The notes under the pieces are model-generated. The model was given only the letters and a program-made list of their open reading frames with translations. It was not told where the DNA came from and did no database searches. DNA of 48,131 nucleotides from JAKJEP01 sp964580995. Its GTDB lineage: Bacteria; Planctomycetota; Phycisphaerae; Sedimentisphaerales; SM23-30. The position numbers and the translations under genes are program-made. Where the stretch lies: assembly GCA_964580995.1 (NCBI GenBank), contig CAZOMV010000036.1, forward strand, positions 1 to 48,131, read 5' to 3'. Shown piece by piece: positions 32,838-41,156 of the stretch. Within the stretch, counting starts at the first letter, position 1; the number at the start of each line of letters is the position of its first letter.

Positions 32838-34181
32838 TTATTCCTTACCCTTCAGTTGCTGTTGCAGGTACTCGATAATACCCACCGGGTTTGCCTGCTG
32901 ATGCAATTGGCCATCGATGAGGATGTTCGGTCCGTTTTTACACTGACCCTGGCAAAGGTGTCCTTCTACTACCACCCGCTTTTCCAGAGACCGGCTGGTG
33001 ATAAAGTCCCTTATGACTGTGACCGCACGATTGTTTCCGCGTGAAAAGCAGGAACTGCCCATGCAGATACCGATACAGATCCGTTTTTCGGTCGGCTGGA
33101 CCGCGGTAGGATCTTCTTCGGGGTCTGCGGGTTGGCTGGGATTGGTCCCGCACCGGCATGGTTCCTGGACCCGGTGTAAAACGCCGCCAATTTCGCCGCT
33201 GAGGGACTGAATATCCAGGTACCGCCGTCCCGGATAACAGCGATACTGGCCTTGTTGCAGGGGGGGGGTTGCGTCAATCACCAGAACGTTGGCGCCCCGG
33301 CGCAAAACGGTGGCGTGGATGTTGTTGTAGCTGACGGATGCCAGTGCTGCCAGGCTCGGAATGTCCGCTTGGGGGCAAAGCTGCCGTGCCAGGGCGATGG
33401 CCTTGAGTACCGCCTGGGCGGAATTCGGGTCACGTTCGCGCACCGGCATGCTTTCCCCCGCCGGTCCCGCCGGCCAGATATAGGGGCCGATCAGAATAAT
33501 GTCCAGGTCCAGTTTGCAGATCAATTCCAGGTCATCCGCCAGGCTGGCCAGACTCTGTCCAGGAAACCCGACGAAAATTCCGCTGCCAACGGTATATTCC
33601 AGTTGTCGGAGTTTCTCTAGCAAAGGCAAGCGGCGCCGCGGATCGTCGCAATCCAGGGCATGAAGAAAACGGTACAGAGTGGTATTGGCGGTTAAAAATC
33701 GTAATAGATAACTGGTCGCTCCGGCCTTGCGCCAGGCGGTCAGTTCCGCTTCGGGCTGTTCCCCCAGACTTAGCGCCACCGCCAGGCCGGTTTCTTCCCG
33801 CACGCCGCGGATCAGATCCGAAACTCTCTCCGCAACCAGTTCCGGATCCCGACCTCCCTGTAATACGATGGTTTGGCAGCCCGCCGCCGCCGCCGCTTTC
33901 GCCGCGGCCAAAATCTCCGCCCGGCCCAGACGATAACGGGCCAGGCCCTGATTGCTCGTGCGCAGTCCGCAAAAACCGCAATCCTCATCGCAATGGTTGG
34001 AAATCTTGATCGTGCCCCAGACGGCCGGCTCATGGCCAACAAACCGGCATCGGGTTTCGTCCGCGGCTCGCCATAGCGATTCCAGCGCCTCGGCGCGGTC
34101 TTCACTGAGCCACTGAAGCAGATAATCATAGCGGTCGCGAATATTCGCCGGCAGCACAGCGCTGGGGATTTCAGATGTCAT
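32838..34181 (-). CDS. hydE: HydE-type radical SAM protein with a C-terminal [2Fe-2S] thioredoxin-like domain
   Basis: A 447-residue protein. The N-terminal 350 residues match HydE, a maturase that acts on the dithiolate bridge precursor of the H-cluster: radical SAM CDEDCGFCGLR (C64, C68, C71), TIVLQGGRDPEL, LSLGEQPEAEL, VGSGIFVGFPGQSLASLADDL and RGANVLVIDATPP. Residues about 365-447 form a NuoE-like [2Fe-2S] domain (C373, C378, C410, C414) homologous to the one at the end of the adjacent HydA. Some usual HydE positions differ (LRFLTAN where RHET is common, PSLAAL for PATTAL), so a paralogue with a shifted role is possible. GAGGT lies before the ATG. HydF and HydG are not in the window. Confidence 0.85.
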   Translation of the reverse strand: MTSEIPSAVLPANIRDRYDYLLQWLSEDRAEALESLWRAADETRCRFVGHEPAVWGTIKISNHCDEDCGFCGLRTSNQGLARYRLGRAEILAAAKAAAAAGCQTIVLQGGRDPELVAERVSDLIRGVREETGLAVALSLGEQPEAELTAWRKAGATSYLLRFLTANTTLYRFLHALDCDDPRRRLPLLEKLRQLEYTVGSGIFVGFPGQSLASLADDLELICKLDLDIILIGPYIWPAGPAGESMPVRERDPNSAQAVLKAIALARQLCPQADIPSLAALASVSYNNIHATVLRRGANVLVIDATPPLQQGQYRCYPGRRYLDIQSLSGEIGGVLHRVQEPCRCGTNPSQPADPEEDPTAVQPTEKRICIGICMGSSCFSRGNNRAVTVIRDFITSRSLEKRVVVEGHLCQGQCKNGPNILIDGQLHQQANPVGIIEYLQQQLKGKE

Positions 34182-34192
34182 GCCAAATTACC

Positions 34193-36205
34193 TCATGATT
34201 GATTTTTCAATTCCTCTTGCAGTGTATCGCGGGCCATTTCAAAAGTACAGTGCGATAATCGTTTTTCACCCACAATCACCGTCGGGCCGTGGCTGCAATT
34301 TTCTGAGCAGAAATTCGCGCGAACATCCACCCGGTTTTGCAGGCTGTTTTCTTCCACATGGTTGATTAGCTCATGCAGGAGCTTCTGCGAGCCGCGTACA
34401 AAGCAGGAAGTTCCGGCACAGACCTTGACCTCGATGCGGTTCTCGCCCTGGGCGTCCGTCAGCGAGATTTCCTCGCTGTCCAGCCGGCGCCGGTTGTAAT
34501 AGTGGGTATGCAGCAGCTCATGCGATTTATGGCCGCCGATGGTACCCAGATGTTCCTGATAGCAGCGGGTAATGAAAGGATTATCCTGTGATTTATGCAG
34601 CGGCAGGAATTTGTCCGCTTCATACAGACTCCGCGTACGAACCTTCCTGGTCGAACCGTTTCCGGTGGAAATCGGCTGGCCGGCCCCGCCGATGCAGCCG
34701 CCGGGGCAAGTCATAACCTCGATCACATCATAATCGGCCTGCCCGGAGCGGACCTTCTCCGCCACCACCCGGGCGTTGGCCAGGCCGTGCACAATCGCCA
34801 GCTTTAGTTCCGTGCCGTTGAGATTGATACGGGCTTCCCGCAGTCCGCCTTCGCCGCGTACCTCATGGAAATCGACCTTCGTTAGCGGCTTGCCGGTAAC
34901 GGCTTCCGCGGCGAAACGTAAAACCGCCTCGCTAACTCCGCCGGAATTGCCAAAAATCACGCCGGCACCCGTATAAAAACCCAGCGGCATATCGAGACTT
35001 TCCGGTTCCAGGGCCTGGAAATCAAGGCCCGATTCCTCGATCAGCCGGGCCAGTTCCTGGGTGGTTAGCACAATGTCAATATCCGGCTGGCCGTTGCGGG
35101 CAAATTCCGGACGGCGTGCCTCGAACTTTTTGGCGGTGCAGGGCATGATGGATACAATGACCAGATCCTCCGGCGTCACGTTCAACTGTTTGGGGAGAGT
35201 CTCACGGGCCAGCGAACCGAACATCTGCTGGGGCGATTTGCAGCTCGATAGATGCGGCAGCAGTTCGGGATAGTATTGTTCCGCGAATTTTACCCAGGCC
35301 GGGCAGCAGGAGGTGAACAGCGGCAGCCGCTCGTTTTTCGTCTTCCGTTTCAAAAACTCCGTGCCTTCCTCCAGCACCGTCAGGTCGGCGGTGAAGGAGG
35401 TGTCATAGACCGCCGCAAAGCCGATCGCTTTCAGGGCCGCCACAATCCGGCCGGTCGTCTCCGTTCCGGCCGGAACCTGGAAACATTCGCCCAGCGCCAC
35501 GCGCACCGCCGGCGCAATTTGTGCCACGACTTTTTTTCTGGGATTATTCAGGGCCTTCCACACCGATTCCGTTTCCGATTTGTATGTCAAGGCACCGGTT
35601 GGGCAGAACGAGGCGCATTGTCCGCAGTTGACGCATTCGACATCCCCCAGATTCTTGCCGAAGGCCGGAACCACCGCGGATTGGCTGCCGCGATAGGCAA
35701 AATCAATCGCGCCGATCCCCTGGATTTCATTGCACACCCGCACGCAGTCGCCGCAGAGAATGCATTTGTTCGGATCGCGAACCAAAGCCAGCGAAGACTT
35801 GTCTATTTCCGCCGGTTTTTGCAGCGGTTTAAACCGGATTTGCTCGATTCCCATCCGGCGGGCCAGCGACTGCAGTTTGCAATTGGCGCTCTTGGCACAG
35901 GTTGGGCAATCCCCATTATGGCTGGCCAGCAGCAGCTCAATCGTGATGCGCCGGATTTCCCGGATCTCCTCCGTGCTGGTGCGGATAATCATCCCCGGCT
36001 CCGGCGGCGTCGAACAGGCTCCCATGATGCCGCGGCCTTCCACCTGCACCAGGCACAGGCGGCACGCGCCATAAATGCTCAGTTCCGAATGATAACAGAA
36101 GGTGGGCAATTCAATTTTGGCCTTGCGCACCAGCTCCAGCAGGTTGCGTTCGCCTTCGATTGGTACAATTCTTCCATCTATAGTTATAGTAGCTGATTGG
36201 GTCAT
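34193..36205 (-). CDS. hydA: NADH-linked [FeFe]-hydrogenase catalytic subunit
   Basis: Reversible H2 production or oxidation in the HydABC complex, which couples ferredoxin and NADH. The 670 residues have, in order, a [2Fe-2S] domain (C37, C48, C51, C64), a His/Cys [4Fe-4S] site (H96, C100, C103, C109), two [4Fe-4S] clusters (C148-C158; C191-C201), the H-cluster domain with FTSCCPAWVKF (C300-C301), MPCTAKK (C356) and TCPGGCIGG (C500, C504), and a C-terminal [2Fe-2S] thioredoxin-like domain (C596, C601, C633, C637). The start is ATG 36205, with AAGGAA upstream and 2 bp after the hydB stop; a longer in-frame start at 36268 lies in hydB. Confidence 0.96.
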   Translation of the reverse strand: MTQSATITIDGRIVPIEGERNLLELVRKAKIELPTFCYHSELSIYGACRLCLVQVEGRGIMGACSTPPEPGMIIRTSTEEIREIRRITIELLLASHNGDCPTCAKSANCKLQSLARRMGIEQIRFKPLQKPAEIDKSSLALVRDPNKCILCGDCVRVCNEIQGIGAIDFAYRGSQSAVVPAFGKNLGDVECVNCGQCASFCPTGALTYKSETESVWKALNNPRKKVVAQIAPAVRVALGECFQVPAGTETTGRIVAALKAIGFAAVYDTSFTADLTVLEEGTEFLKRKTKNERLPLFTSCCPAWVKFAEQYYPELLPHLSSCKSPQQMFGSLARETLPKQLNVTPEDLVIVSIMPCTAKKFEARRPEFARNGQPDIDIVLTTQELARLIEESGLDFQALEPESLDMPLGFYTGAGVIFGNSGGVSEAVLRFAAEAVTGKPLTKVDFHEVRGEGGLREARINLNGTELKLAIVHGLANARVVAEKVRSGQADYDVIEVMTCPGGCIGGAGQPISTGNGSTRKVRTRSLYEADKFLPLHKSQDNPFITRCYQEHLGTIGGHKSHELLHTHYYNRRRLDSEEISLTDAQGENRIEVKVCAGTSCFVRGSQKLLHELINHVEENSLQNRVDVRANFCSENCSHGPTVIVGEKRLSHCTFEMARDTLQEELKNQS

Positions 36206-36207
36206 GG

Positions 36208-38097
36208 TTATATTCCTTCCACAGCGGCAAACTTGCAGGCTTCCGCACAGGCGCCGCATTTGATACAAAGTGCTGGATTAATACGGTGCGGCTTCTTCTT
36301 CTCGCCGCTAATGGCATTCACGGGGCATTTCGACACGCAGACGGTGCAGCCTTTGCATTTGGCCTCATTAATGGAAGGCTTGCGCAGGGCCTTGCAGCGC
36401 CCGGTCGGACAATGCTTCTGGAAAATATGGGCCTCGTATTCTTCACGGAAATAGCGAAGAGTGGATAACACCGGGTTCGGGGCCGTCTTCCCCAGGCCGC
36501 ACAGCGAACCCTTCTGCACCGCACCGGCCAGTTTCTCCAGCAGGGGCAGCGTATTGGCATCCGCGCGGCCTTCGATAATATCGTCCAGCAGGGCCAGCAT
36601 CTGTTTGGTCCCTTCCCGGCAGAGAATACATTTTCCGCACGATTCCCGCTGCGTGAAATCCATAAAAAATCGGGCGATGCTGACGATGCAGGTCTGTTTA
36701 TTCATCACCACCAGCCCGCCGGAGCCGACCATCGCCCCGACCCCGCGGAGGGCATCATAGTCCAGCGGCAGATTGATATGGTCTTCGGTGAGACAGCCGC
36801 CCGAAGGGCCGCCGATCTGTACCGCCTTGAAACCATCGCGGGTCAGCCGGCCGGCATCGTCCGTCACCCCGCCGCCGATATTGTAAACCACTTCCCCCAG
36901 CGTCGTGCCCAGCGGGATTTCAATCAAGCCGGTATTGGCTACGTGCCCGGTCAGCGAGAAGGTCTTGGTGCCCGGGGCCGCTTCCGTGCCGTTTTTGCGG
37001 AACGCTTCCGCCCCGTCCCGGATGATCCCGGTGACCTGGGTGAGGGTTTCCACATTGTTGATAATGGTGGGTTTGCCCCAAAGACCGCTCTGGGCCGGGA
37101 ACGGCGGCTTGGGCCGCGGCATGCCGCGCTGCCCCTCGATGGAGGCGATCATGGCCGTCTCTTCCCCGCAGACAAAGGCCCCGGCGCCTTCCTTCAATTC
37201 GCAGTGCAGCCGTTGACCGGTGCCGAACACATTATCGCCCAGAATCCCGGCCTTCTCCGCATCGGCCACCGCCTGCTTCATGCGTTTGACCGCCAGCGGA
37301 TATTCGGCCCGGATATATAAGTACGCCTCATCCGCCCCGATGGCCCGCGCGGCAATCATCAGCCCTTCGATCAGGCTGTGCGGATTGCCTTCCATGACCG
37401 AGCAATTCATAAAAGCACCGGGGTCGCCTTCGTCCGCATTGCAGATCACGTATTTCTTTACGCTGGTCTGCACACGGGCGGCTTCCCATTTCCGCCCGGT
37501 CGGAAACCCGCCGCCGCCGCGGCCCCGCAGGCCCGATCGGCTGATTTCCTGGCAGATACTCTCGGGTGTCATCTGGGTAAACGCCTTCCGGGCTGCTTCA
37601 TAACCACCCATACTCCGATATTCGCTCATGCTCTCCGGATCCAGATACCCCACATCCCGCAGGACCACATGTTTCTGCCGGTTGAGGAAAGGAATCTCCG
37701 CCGCATTGCGGCAGGTCTCGTTGGTGTCTGGTTTATGATAGAGCAGATGCTCGACAATTTTGCCCTCCCCCAGGGTCTTGCGAACGATTTCCTCCACATC
37801 CGCCGGCTTCACCCGCATATAGAGTATGTTATCCGGCAGAATCGTCACCAGCGGCGCCTGCGAACAAATTCCCTGGCAGCCGCTGCGGGTAACCGGAATC
37901 GAACCATTCTGGGATTCGGATTTAAACTCCACGGATGCTTTCGCTCCGGTAGCGGCGATGCACTTAAAGAACGCATCATAGACGGCTTGCGAGCCATTCG
38001 CCCGGCAGCCCGTTCCATCACATACAATCACCCGCCGTCCCGCTACCTGCGGCAGTGCGGCCCATTTTTCCGGGGCGGTGTCTTTCGTGGCAATCAT
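36208..38097 (-). CDS. hydB: HydB (NuoF-like) flavoprotein subunit of the bifurcating hydrogenase
   Basis: NADH-binding, FMN-containing subunit of about 629 residues. An N-terminal [2Fe-2S] thioredoxin-like domain (CDGTGCRANG...CQGIC) is followed by a NuoF-type FMN/NADH domain (GLRGRGGGGFPTGRKWE; YLYIRAEYPLAVKRM), an SLBB region, a NuoF C-terminal [4Fe-4S] domain (SCGKCILCREG) and two ferredoxin clusters (CKGCTVCVSKCP; CIKCGACAEACKFAAV). The extra ferredoxin clusters are typical of HydB rather than NuoF. ATG 38097 shares a base with the hydC TGA, with AAGGAG 8 bp upstream; an ATG at 38103 is too close to that site. It sits between hydC and hydA. Confidence 0.96.
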   Translation of the reverse strand: MIATKDTAPEKWAALPQVAGRRVIVCDGTGCRANGSQAVYDAFFKCIAATGAKASVEFKSESQNGSIPVTRSGCQGICSQAPLVTILPDNILYMRVKPADVEEIVRKTLGEGKIVEHLLYHKPDTNETCRNAAEIPFLNRQKHVVLRDVGYLDPESMSEYRSMGGYEAARKAFTQMTPESICQEISRSGLRGRGGGGFPTGRKWEAARVQTSVKKYVICNADEGDPGAFMNCSVMEGNPHSLIEGLMIAARAIGADEAYLYIRAEYPLAVKRMKQAVADAEKAGILGDNVFGTGQRLHCELKEGAGAFVCGEETAMIASIEGQRGMPRPKPPFPAQSGLWGKPTIINNVETLTQVTGIIRDGAEAFRKNGTEAAPGTKTFSLTGHVANTGLIEIPLGTTLGEVVYNIGGGVTDDAGRLTRDGFKAVQIGGPSGGCLTEDHINLPLDYDALRGVGAMVGSGGLVVMNKQTCIVSIARFFMDFTQRESCGKCILCREGTKQMLALLDDIIEGRADANTLPLLEKLAGAVQKGSLCGLGKTAPNPVLSTLRYFREEYEAHIFQKHCPTGRCKALRKPSINEAKCKGCTVCVSKCPVNAISGEKKKPHRINPALCIKCGACAEACKFAAVEGI

Positions 38098-38624
38098 CAG
38101 CATATCTCCTTCCGCTCACCGGCGGCTTGTTCTTGTTTTTGCAGTTCCTCGATCAGGTTCACGGCGTTATCCGGAGTCATCCGGCTGTGGACCTCGCCGT
38201 TGACCATTACGACCGGCGCCAGCCCGCACGCACCCAGGCAGGCGACCGTTTCCACGGTAAACAGCATGTCCGGCGTGGTTTTCTGCTTTTCCGTAACGCC
38301 CAGCTTCTCCCGCAGTGCTTCCAGGATCGGTATCGAATTCTTTACATGGCAAGCCGTGCCGTCGCAGAGCCGGATGACGTATTTCCCCTTCGGCTCCAGG
38401 GCAAAATAGGTATAAAACGTGGCTACTCCGAACACCCGCGCCGGCGGGATCCCCAGCGCAGTGGCCACATAGTTCAATACCTCCTCAGGCAGGTAACGGT
38501 ATTCATCCTGCACCGCCTGAAGGATCGGGATCAGTTTGGACGGCTGGCGCTTGTAACGCTCAAGGATCGCGCAGACCGCCTCAAATTTTTGCGACCGGAT
38601 CGGCCGCGTTTGGGTTGCTTCCAT
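38097..38624 (-). CDS. hydC: HydC (NuoE-like) [2Fe-2S] subunit
   Basis: The small electron-transfer subunit of HydABC, about 175 residues. It has a helical N-terminus (LIPILQAVQDEYRYLPEEVLNYVATALGIPPARVFGVATFYTYF) and a thioredoxin-like [2Fe-2S] domain with C-x4-C (LCDGTACHVKNS) and C-x3-C (ACLGACGLAPVV), that is C87, C92, C129 and C133 from the chosen start. ATG 38624 is chosen because GGAG lies 9 bp upstream; an in-frame ATG at 38639 has no ribosome site. Either start overlaps the end of rex, so the regulator and hydrogenase are co-expressed. Confidence 0.93.
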   Translation of the reverse strand: MEATQTRPIRSQKFEAVCAILERYKRQPSKLIPILQAVQDEYRYLPEEVLNYVATALGIPPARVFGVATFYTYFALEPKGKYVIRLCDGTACHVKNSIPILEALREKLGVTEKQKTTPDMLFTVETVACLGACGLAPVVMVNGEVHSRMTPDNAVNLIEELQKQEQAAGERKEIC

Positions 38625-39288
38625 CTTGGGATACTCCATCTAATACAGTTTGTTGGTTTATATGATCAGCCAGCTTGCGGGATAAGGACGCAAGCGAATA
38701 GTACAATTCTTCATTCTGAACGATAATATGACTGGGCAGACTTAAACTTACGGGTGCAAAATTCCAGATCGCCCGGATTCCGCCTTCCACCATCATTTCC
38801 GCGGTCTTCTGGGCATGTTCGCCTGGAACCGTGATAATCCCGATTAATACGTGCATCCGCTTGGCCAGATTGGTCATCCGGTCAATCGAGAGCACCGGGT
38901 GGCCGTAAATATCCTTGCCGATCTTGGCTGGATCGCTGTCGAACGCTGCCACGATATGAACCCCGTATCCCTTCAGCCGTTCATACCCCAGCAGGGCCGC
39001 GCCCAGATTGCCCGCCCCGGCCAGAAACGCATCATTGACATTGTTCCACCCCAGAAAATCCTCAATCGCCATGATCAGTGAGGGAACGTGGAATCCCACC
39101 CGCGGCTTGCCGATGATCCCTGTGGCCTCCAGATCCTTTCGCACCTGGGTTGGGTCAAAATTCAGATGCCGTCCGATGTCGCTGCACGAAATGTTCTCGA
39201 CCTTATTCTCATCATAGCTGCGTAGAAGATGGACATAGATTGGCAGCCGACGCATCGTCGCCTCGGAGATACCGGTTTTGTATTCCAT
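38581..39288 (-). CDS. rex: Redox-sensing transcriptional repressor Rex
   Basis: A homodimeric NADH/NAD+ sensor of 235 residues. It has an N-terminal winged helix (TMRRLPIYVHLL...ISCSDIGRHLNFDPTQVRKDLEATG; QVRKDL at 48-53 is the recognition segment) and a Rossmann domain with GAGNLGAALLGY (91-102) for the dinucleotide. NADH release of Rex from DNA normally turns on fermentation and hydrogenase genes. It is the first gene of the hyd operon, with AGGAG 6 bp upstream of the ATG. An 18-bp palindrome of Rex-site shape lies exactly where transcription should begin, suggesting that it represses its own operon. The last 20 residues are variable and overlap hydC. Confidence 0.96.
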   Translation of the reverse strand: MEYKTGISEATMRRLPIYVHLLRSYDENKVENISCSDIGRHLNFDPTQVRKDLEATGIIGKPRVGFHVPSLIMAIEDFLGWNNVNDAFLAGAGNLGAALLGYERLKGYGVHIVAAFDSDPAKIGKDIYGHPVLSIDRMTNLAKRMHVLIGIITVPGEHAQKTAEMMVEGGIRAIWNFAPVSLSLPSHIIVQNEELYYSLASLSRKLADHINQQTVLDGVSQDGSNPNAADPVAKI

Positions 39289-39319
39289 TTCTAACTCCTG
39301 TTTAATCGAGAAAATTATA

Positions 39320-39337
39320 TCGAGAAAAATTTCTCGT
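39320..39337. promoter_or_regulatory. Putative Rex operator
   Basis: TCGAGAAAAATTTCTCGT, with 7-bp arms CGAGAAA/TTTCTCG around AA (39321-39336). It fits the TxGxxAA-N4-TTxxCxx layout of Rex sites. A further half site, CGAGAAA, lies at 39307-39313. It covers the predicted transcription start of the rex-hyd promoter. Confidence 0.65.
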
Positions 39338-39341
39338 ATTA

Positions 39342-39370
39342 AATATAACCCATAATTCGCCCCCTGTCAA
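39342..39370 (-). promoter_or_regulatory. Promoter of the rex-hyd operon
   Basis: TTGACA (39365-39370), 17-bp spacer (39348-39364), TATATT (39342-39347). The predicted +1 (about 39335) is inside the Rex-type palindrome. A second possible -10 (TATAAT, 39314-39319 on the minus strand) lies nearer the gene. Confidence 0.75.
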
Positions 39371-39468
39371 CCGGTACAAAAAAATTCCCCCAAAAAAATA
39401 AGGATCAACATCAAATTAGTTGGTGGAAACGCGGCTTATTGTTGATATAAGTGTTTTGGATTTATTGC

Positions 39469-39497
39469 TTTATGCCACCGGCAGGGCTGGGTATAAT
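39469..39497 (+). promoter_or_regulatory. Promoter of the small RNA or small gene
   Basis: TTTATG (39469-39474), 17-bp spacer, TATAAT (39492-39497) preceded by GGG. The -35 is weak, but the GGGTATAAT block matches other promoters here. Transcription would start at about 39504. Confidence 0.45.
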
Positions 39498-39503
39498 ATT
39501 ACC

Positions 39504-39640
39504 ATCAGGAAGGAGGATAGGGCAATGCTGGGAAGCGACCCGAGCGCCTTCCTGGTGCATTCGGCATGGGGCGGGATCTCACGGTACCGCCCATATTTAC
39601 CACGGCCGCTACTTATGCCGGAGGACTTCATGCGATAAAT
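39504..39640 (+). ncRNA. Candidate structured RNA between rex and the NtrC-type regulator
   Basis: Downstream of TATAAT the sequence can form an 8-bp perfect stem, CAGGAAGG (39506-39513) with CCTTCCTG (39547-39554), that would cover part of a ribosome site. Next comes an outer stem CGGCAT/ATGCCG (39562-39567 with 39615-39620) enclosing a hairpin GGGCGG/CCGCCC (39569-39574 with 39587-39592). I cannot match it to a known RNA family. No plus-strand gene follows; the RNA would run toward the convergent NtrC-type gene. Confidence 0.4.
39525..39638 (+). CDS. Candidate 37-residue small protein
   Basis: ATG 39525 is preceded by AGGAGG (39511-39516) with an ideal 8-bp spacing and follows a TATAAT promoter. 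The product starts MLGSDPSAFLVHSAWGG and ends LLMPEDFMR. It is hydrophobic and aromatic in the middle, without a clear membrane helix. The same stretch folds well as RNA, so this may be a structured RNA with a chance frame or a short peptide whose translation is controlled by the hairpin. No family is recognised. Confidence 0.4.
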   Translation: MLGSDPSAFLVHSAWGGISRYRPYLPRPLLMPEDFMR

Positions 39641-39753
39641 CCATCTCCTGTAACCATCCAGAAATAAGCGACTTTTTGGAGTTGAACCAATAAATATACA
39701 AAAAGAACTATTCAAATATGCGCGGAAGCCGGGGAGTCAATGACACAATGCGT

Positions 39754-41109
39754 TTAGAGTCCGTATTCTTTGATCTTTCGGTATAAAGTTCTTTCTCCGA
39801 TGCCGAGCATTTTGGAGGCCATTTCCCGGTTGCCGCCCACCATATCCAGGGTGCGAAGGATGGCGGTTTTTTCCAGTTCGTTCAGGTTGACTCCCGCCAG
39901 ATTGCTGAGATTGTTTTCATCGCCGGTATTTTTATGCATTTCAAAGGGCAGGTCTCCCACGTCGAGCAATTCCGATTCCGCTAAAACAATCATGGTTTTT
40001 ACCGTGTTGCGCAATTCACGGATATTACCCGGCCAGTCATAATTTTTCAGAATCCGCAGGGCCGCGGGCGTGAAGCCCCGTACGGGGCGGTTTTCCGATT
40101 GAGAAAATTCCTCCAGAAAATGGTTCAGCAGCAGGGGAATATCCTCCCGCCTTTGCCGTAAAGGGGGAATATCGATATCGACTCCCCGAATACGAAAATA
40201 CAAATCCTGCCGAAACTCTTTTTCTTCGACCATTTTTTCCAGATCCTGATTGGTAGCGCTGATAATCCGCACATCGACCCGGCTGCCGGTGGTGCTTCCC
40301 ACGGGTACGACAATCCCGTCTTCCAGCACCCGCAGCAGCTTCGCCTGCATTTTTAATGGCATGTCCCCAATTTCATCCAGGAACAGGGATCCCCCGTCCG
40401 ATACCGCAAACAAACCTTTGCGGTCGGTCATGGCGCCGGTATAAGCGCCCTTGACATGGCCGAACAATTCGCTTTCCAGCAGAGAATCGGTCAGCCCGGC
40501 ACAGTTGACCGGTGTGAAAGGGGCTTTCTTGCGCGATGAATTGTTGTGAATGGCCTCCGCCAATAACTCTTTGCCGACGCCGCTTTCCCCCTGTAACAAA
40601 ACCGGCACGCTGGAGTCCGCCGCCCGGCGAAGCTTGTCCAGGATGCGTAACATATGAGGGGATTCGCCCACCACACCCGCGAACCCGAATTTCCCCTCCA
40701 GTTTTTCCTGCAACCGGTGGTTTTCCCGGGAAAGAGTAACTTTCTGAACCGCCCGATTCACCACGGCCCGCAGCAAGTCCAGATCAATGGGTTTTTCGAT
40801 ATAATCGTAGGCGCCCTGCCGCAGGGCGTCTTTGCAGGTATCGATGGAACTGTGCGCGGTAATCATGACCACTTCGCATTCCCGGTGGGTATCAATAATC
40901 TCCTTTAATACTCCCAGGCCATCGACCGGCCCGCCCAGCTTCAAATCGGTTATGATGACATGGTAATTTCCGCTGTGGAACTTTTGCAGGCCTTCCTCAC
41001 CATTGCCGGCGGTGCTGATTCGGAATCCTTCCCGCTCCAGCGCCTCGCAAAGTGCCTCGGCATGCGCCGCTTCATCTTCAATAATCAATATATGGGGTTG
41101 TTCTGTCAT
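39754..41109 (-). CDS. NtrC-family sigma-54-dependent response regulator
   Basis: A 451-residue transcriptional activator. An N-terminal receiver has the phosphoryl-acceptor D55 (VIITDLKLGG) and K106. An AAA+ domain has Walker A GESGVGK (174-180), the sigma-54 contact loop as GAYTGA (221-226, in place of the usual GAFTGA) and Walker B with FLDEIGDM. A Fis-type helix-turn-helix closes the protein (LDMVGGNREMASKMLGIGERTLYRKIKEY). It is 47 bp downstream of the histidine kinase gene and forms a two-component pair with it. I found no clear -24/-12 promoter in the window, so its targets are elsewhere or not obvious. Confidence 0.95.
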   Translation of the reverse strand: MTEQPHILIIEDEAAHAEALCEALEREGFRISTAGNGEEGLQKFHSGNYHVIITDLKLGGPVDGLGVLKEIIDTHRECEVVMITAHSSIDTCKDALRQGAYDYIEKPIDLDLLRAVVNRAVQKVTLSRENHRLQEKLEGKFGFAGVVGESPHMLRILDKLRRAADSSVPVLLQGESGVGKELLAEAIHNNSSRKKAPFTPVNCAGLTDSLLESELFGHVKGAYTGAMTDRKGLFAVSDGGSLFLDEIGDMPLKMQAKLLRVLEDGIVVPVGSTTGSRVDVRIISATNQDLEKMVEEKEFRQDLYFRIRGVDIDIPPLRQRREDIPLLLNHFLEEFSQSENRPVRGFTPAALRILKNYDWPGNIRELRNTVKTMIVLAESELLDVGDLPFEMHKNTGDENNLSNLAGVNLNELEKTAILRTLDMVGGNREMASKMLGIGERTLYRKIKEYGL

Positions 41110-41156
41110 GTTTTGTTCATTCTCAAAACCGGTTTATCATTTTGCGTTACTATATT

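Noticed and set aside
39289..39420. Sigma-54 promoter for the hyd operon linked to the NtrC-type regulator
   Set aside because: No TGGCAC-N5-TTGC-like pair was found; a sigma-70-type promoter fits better.
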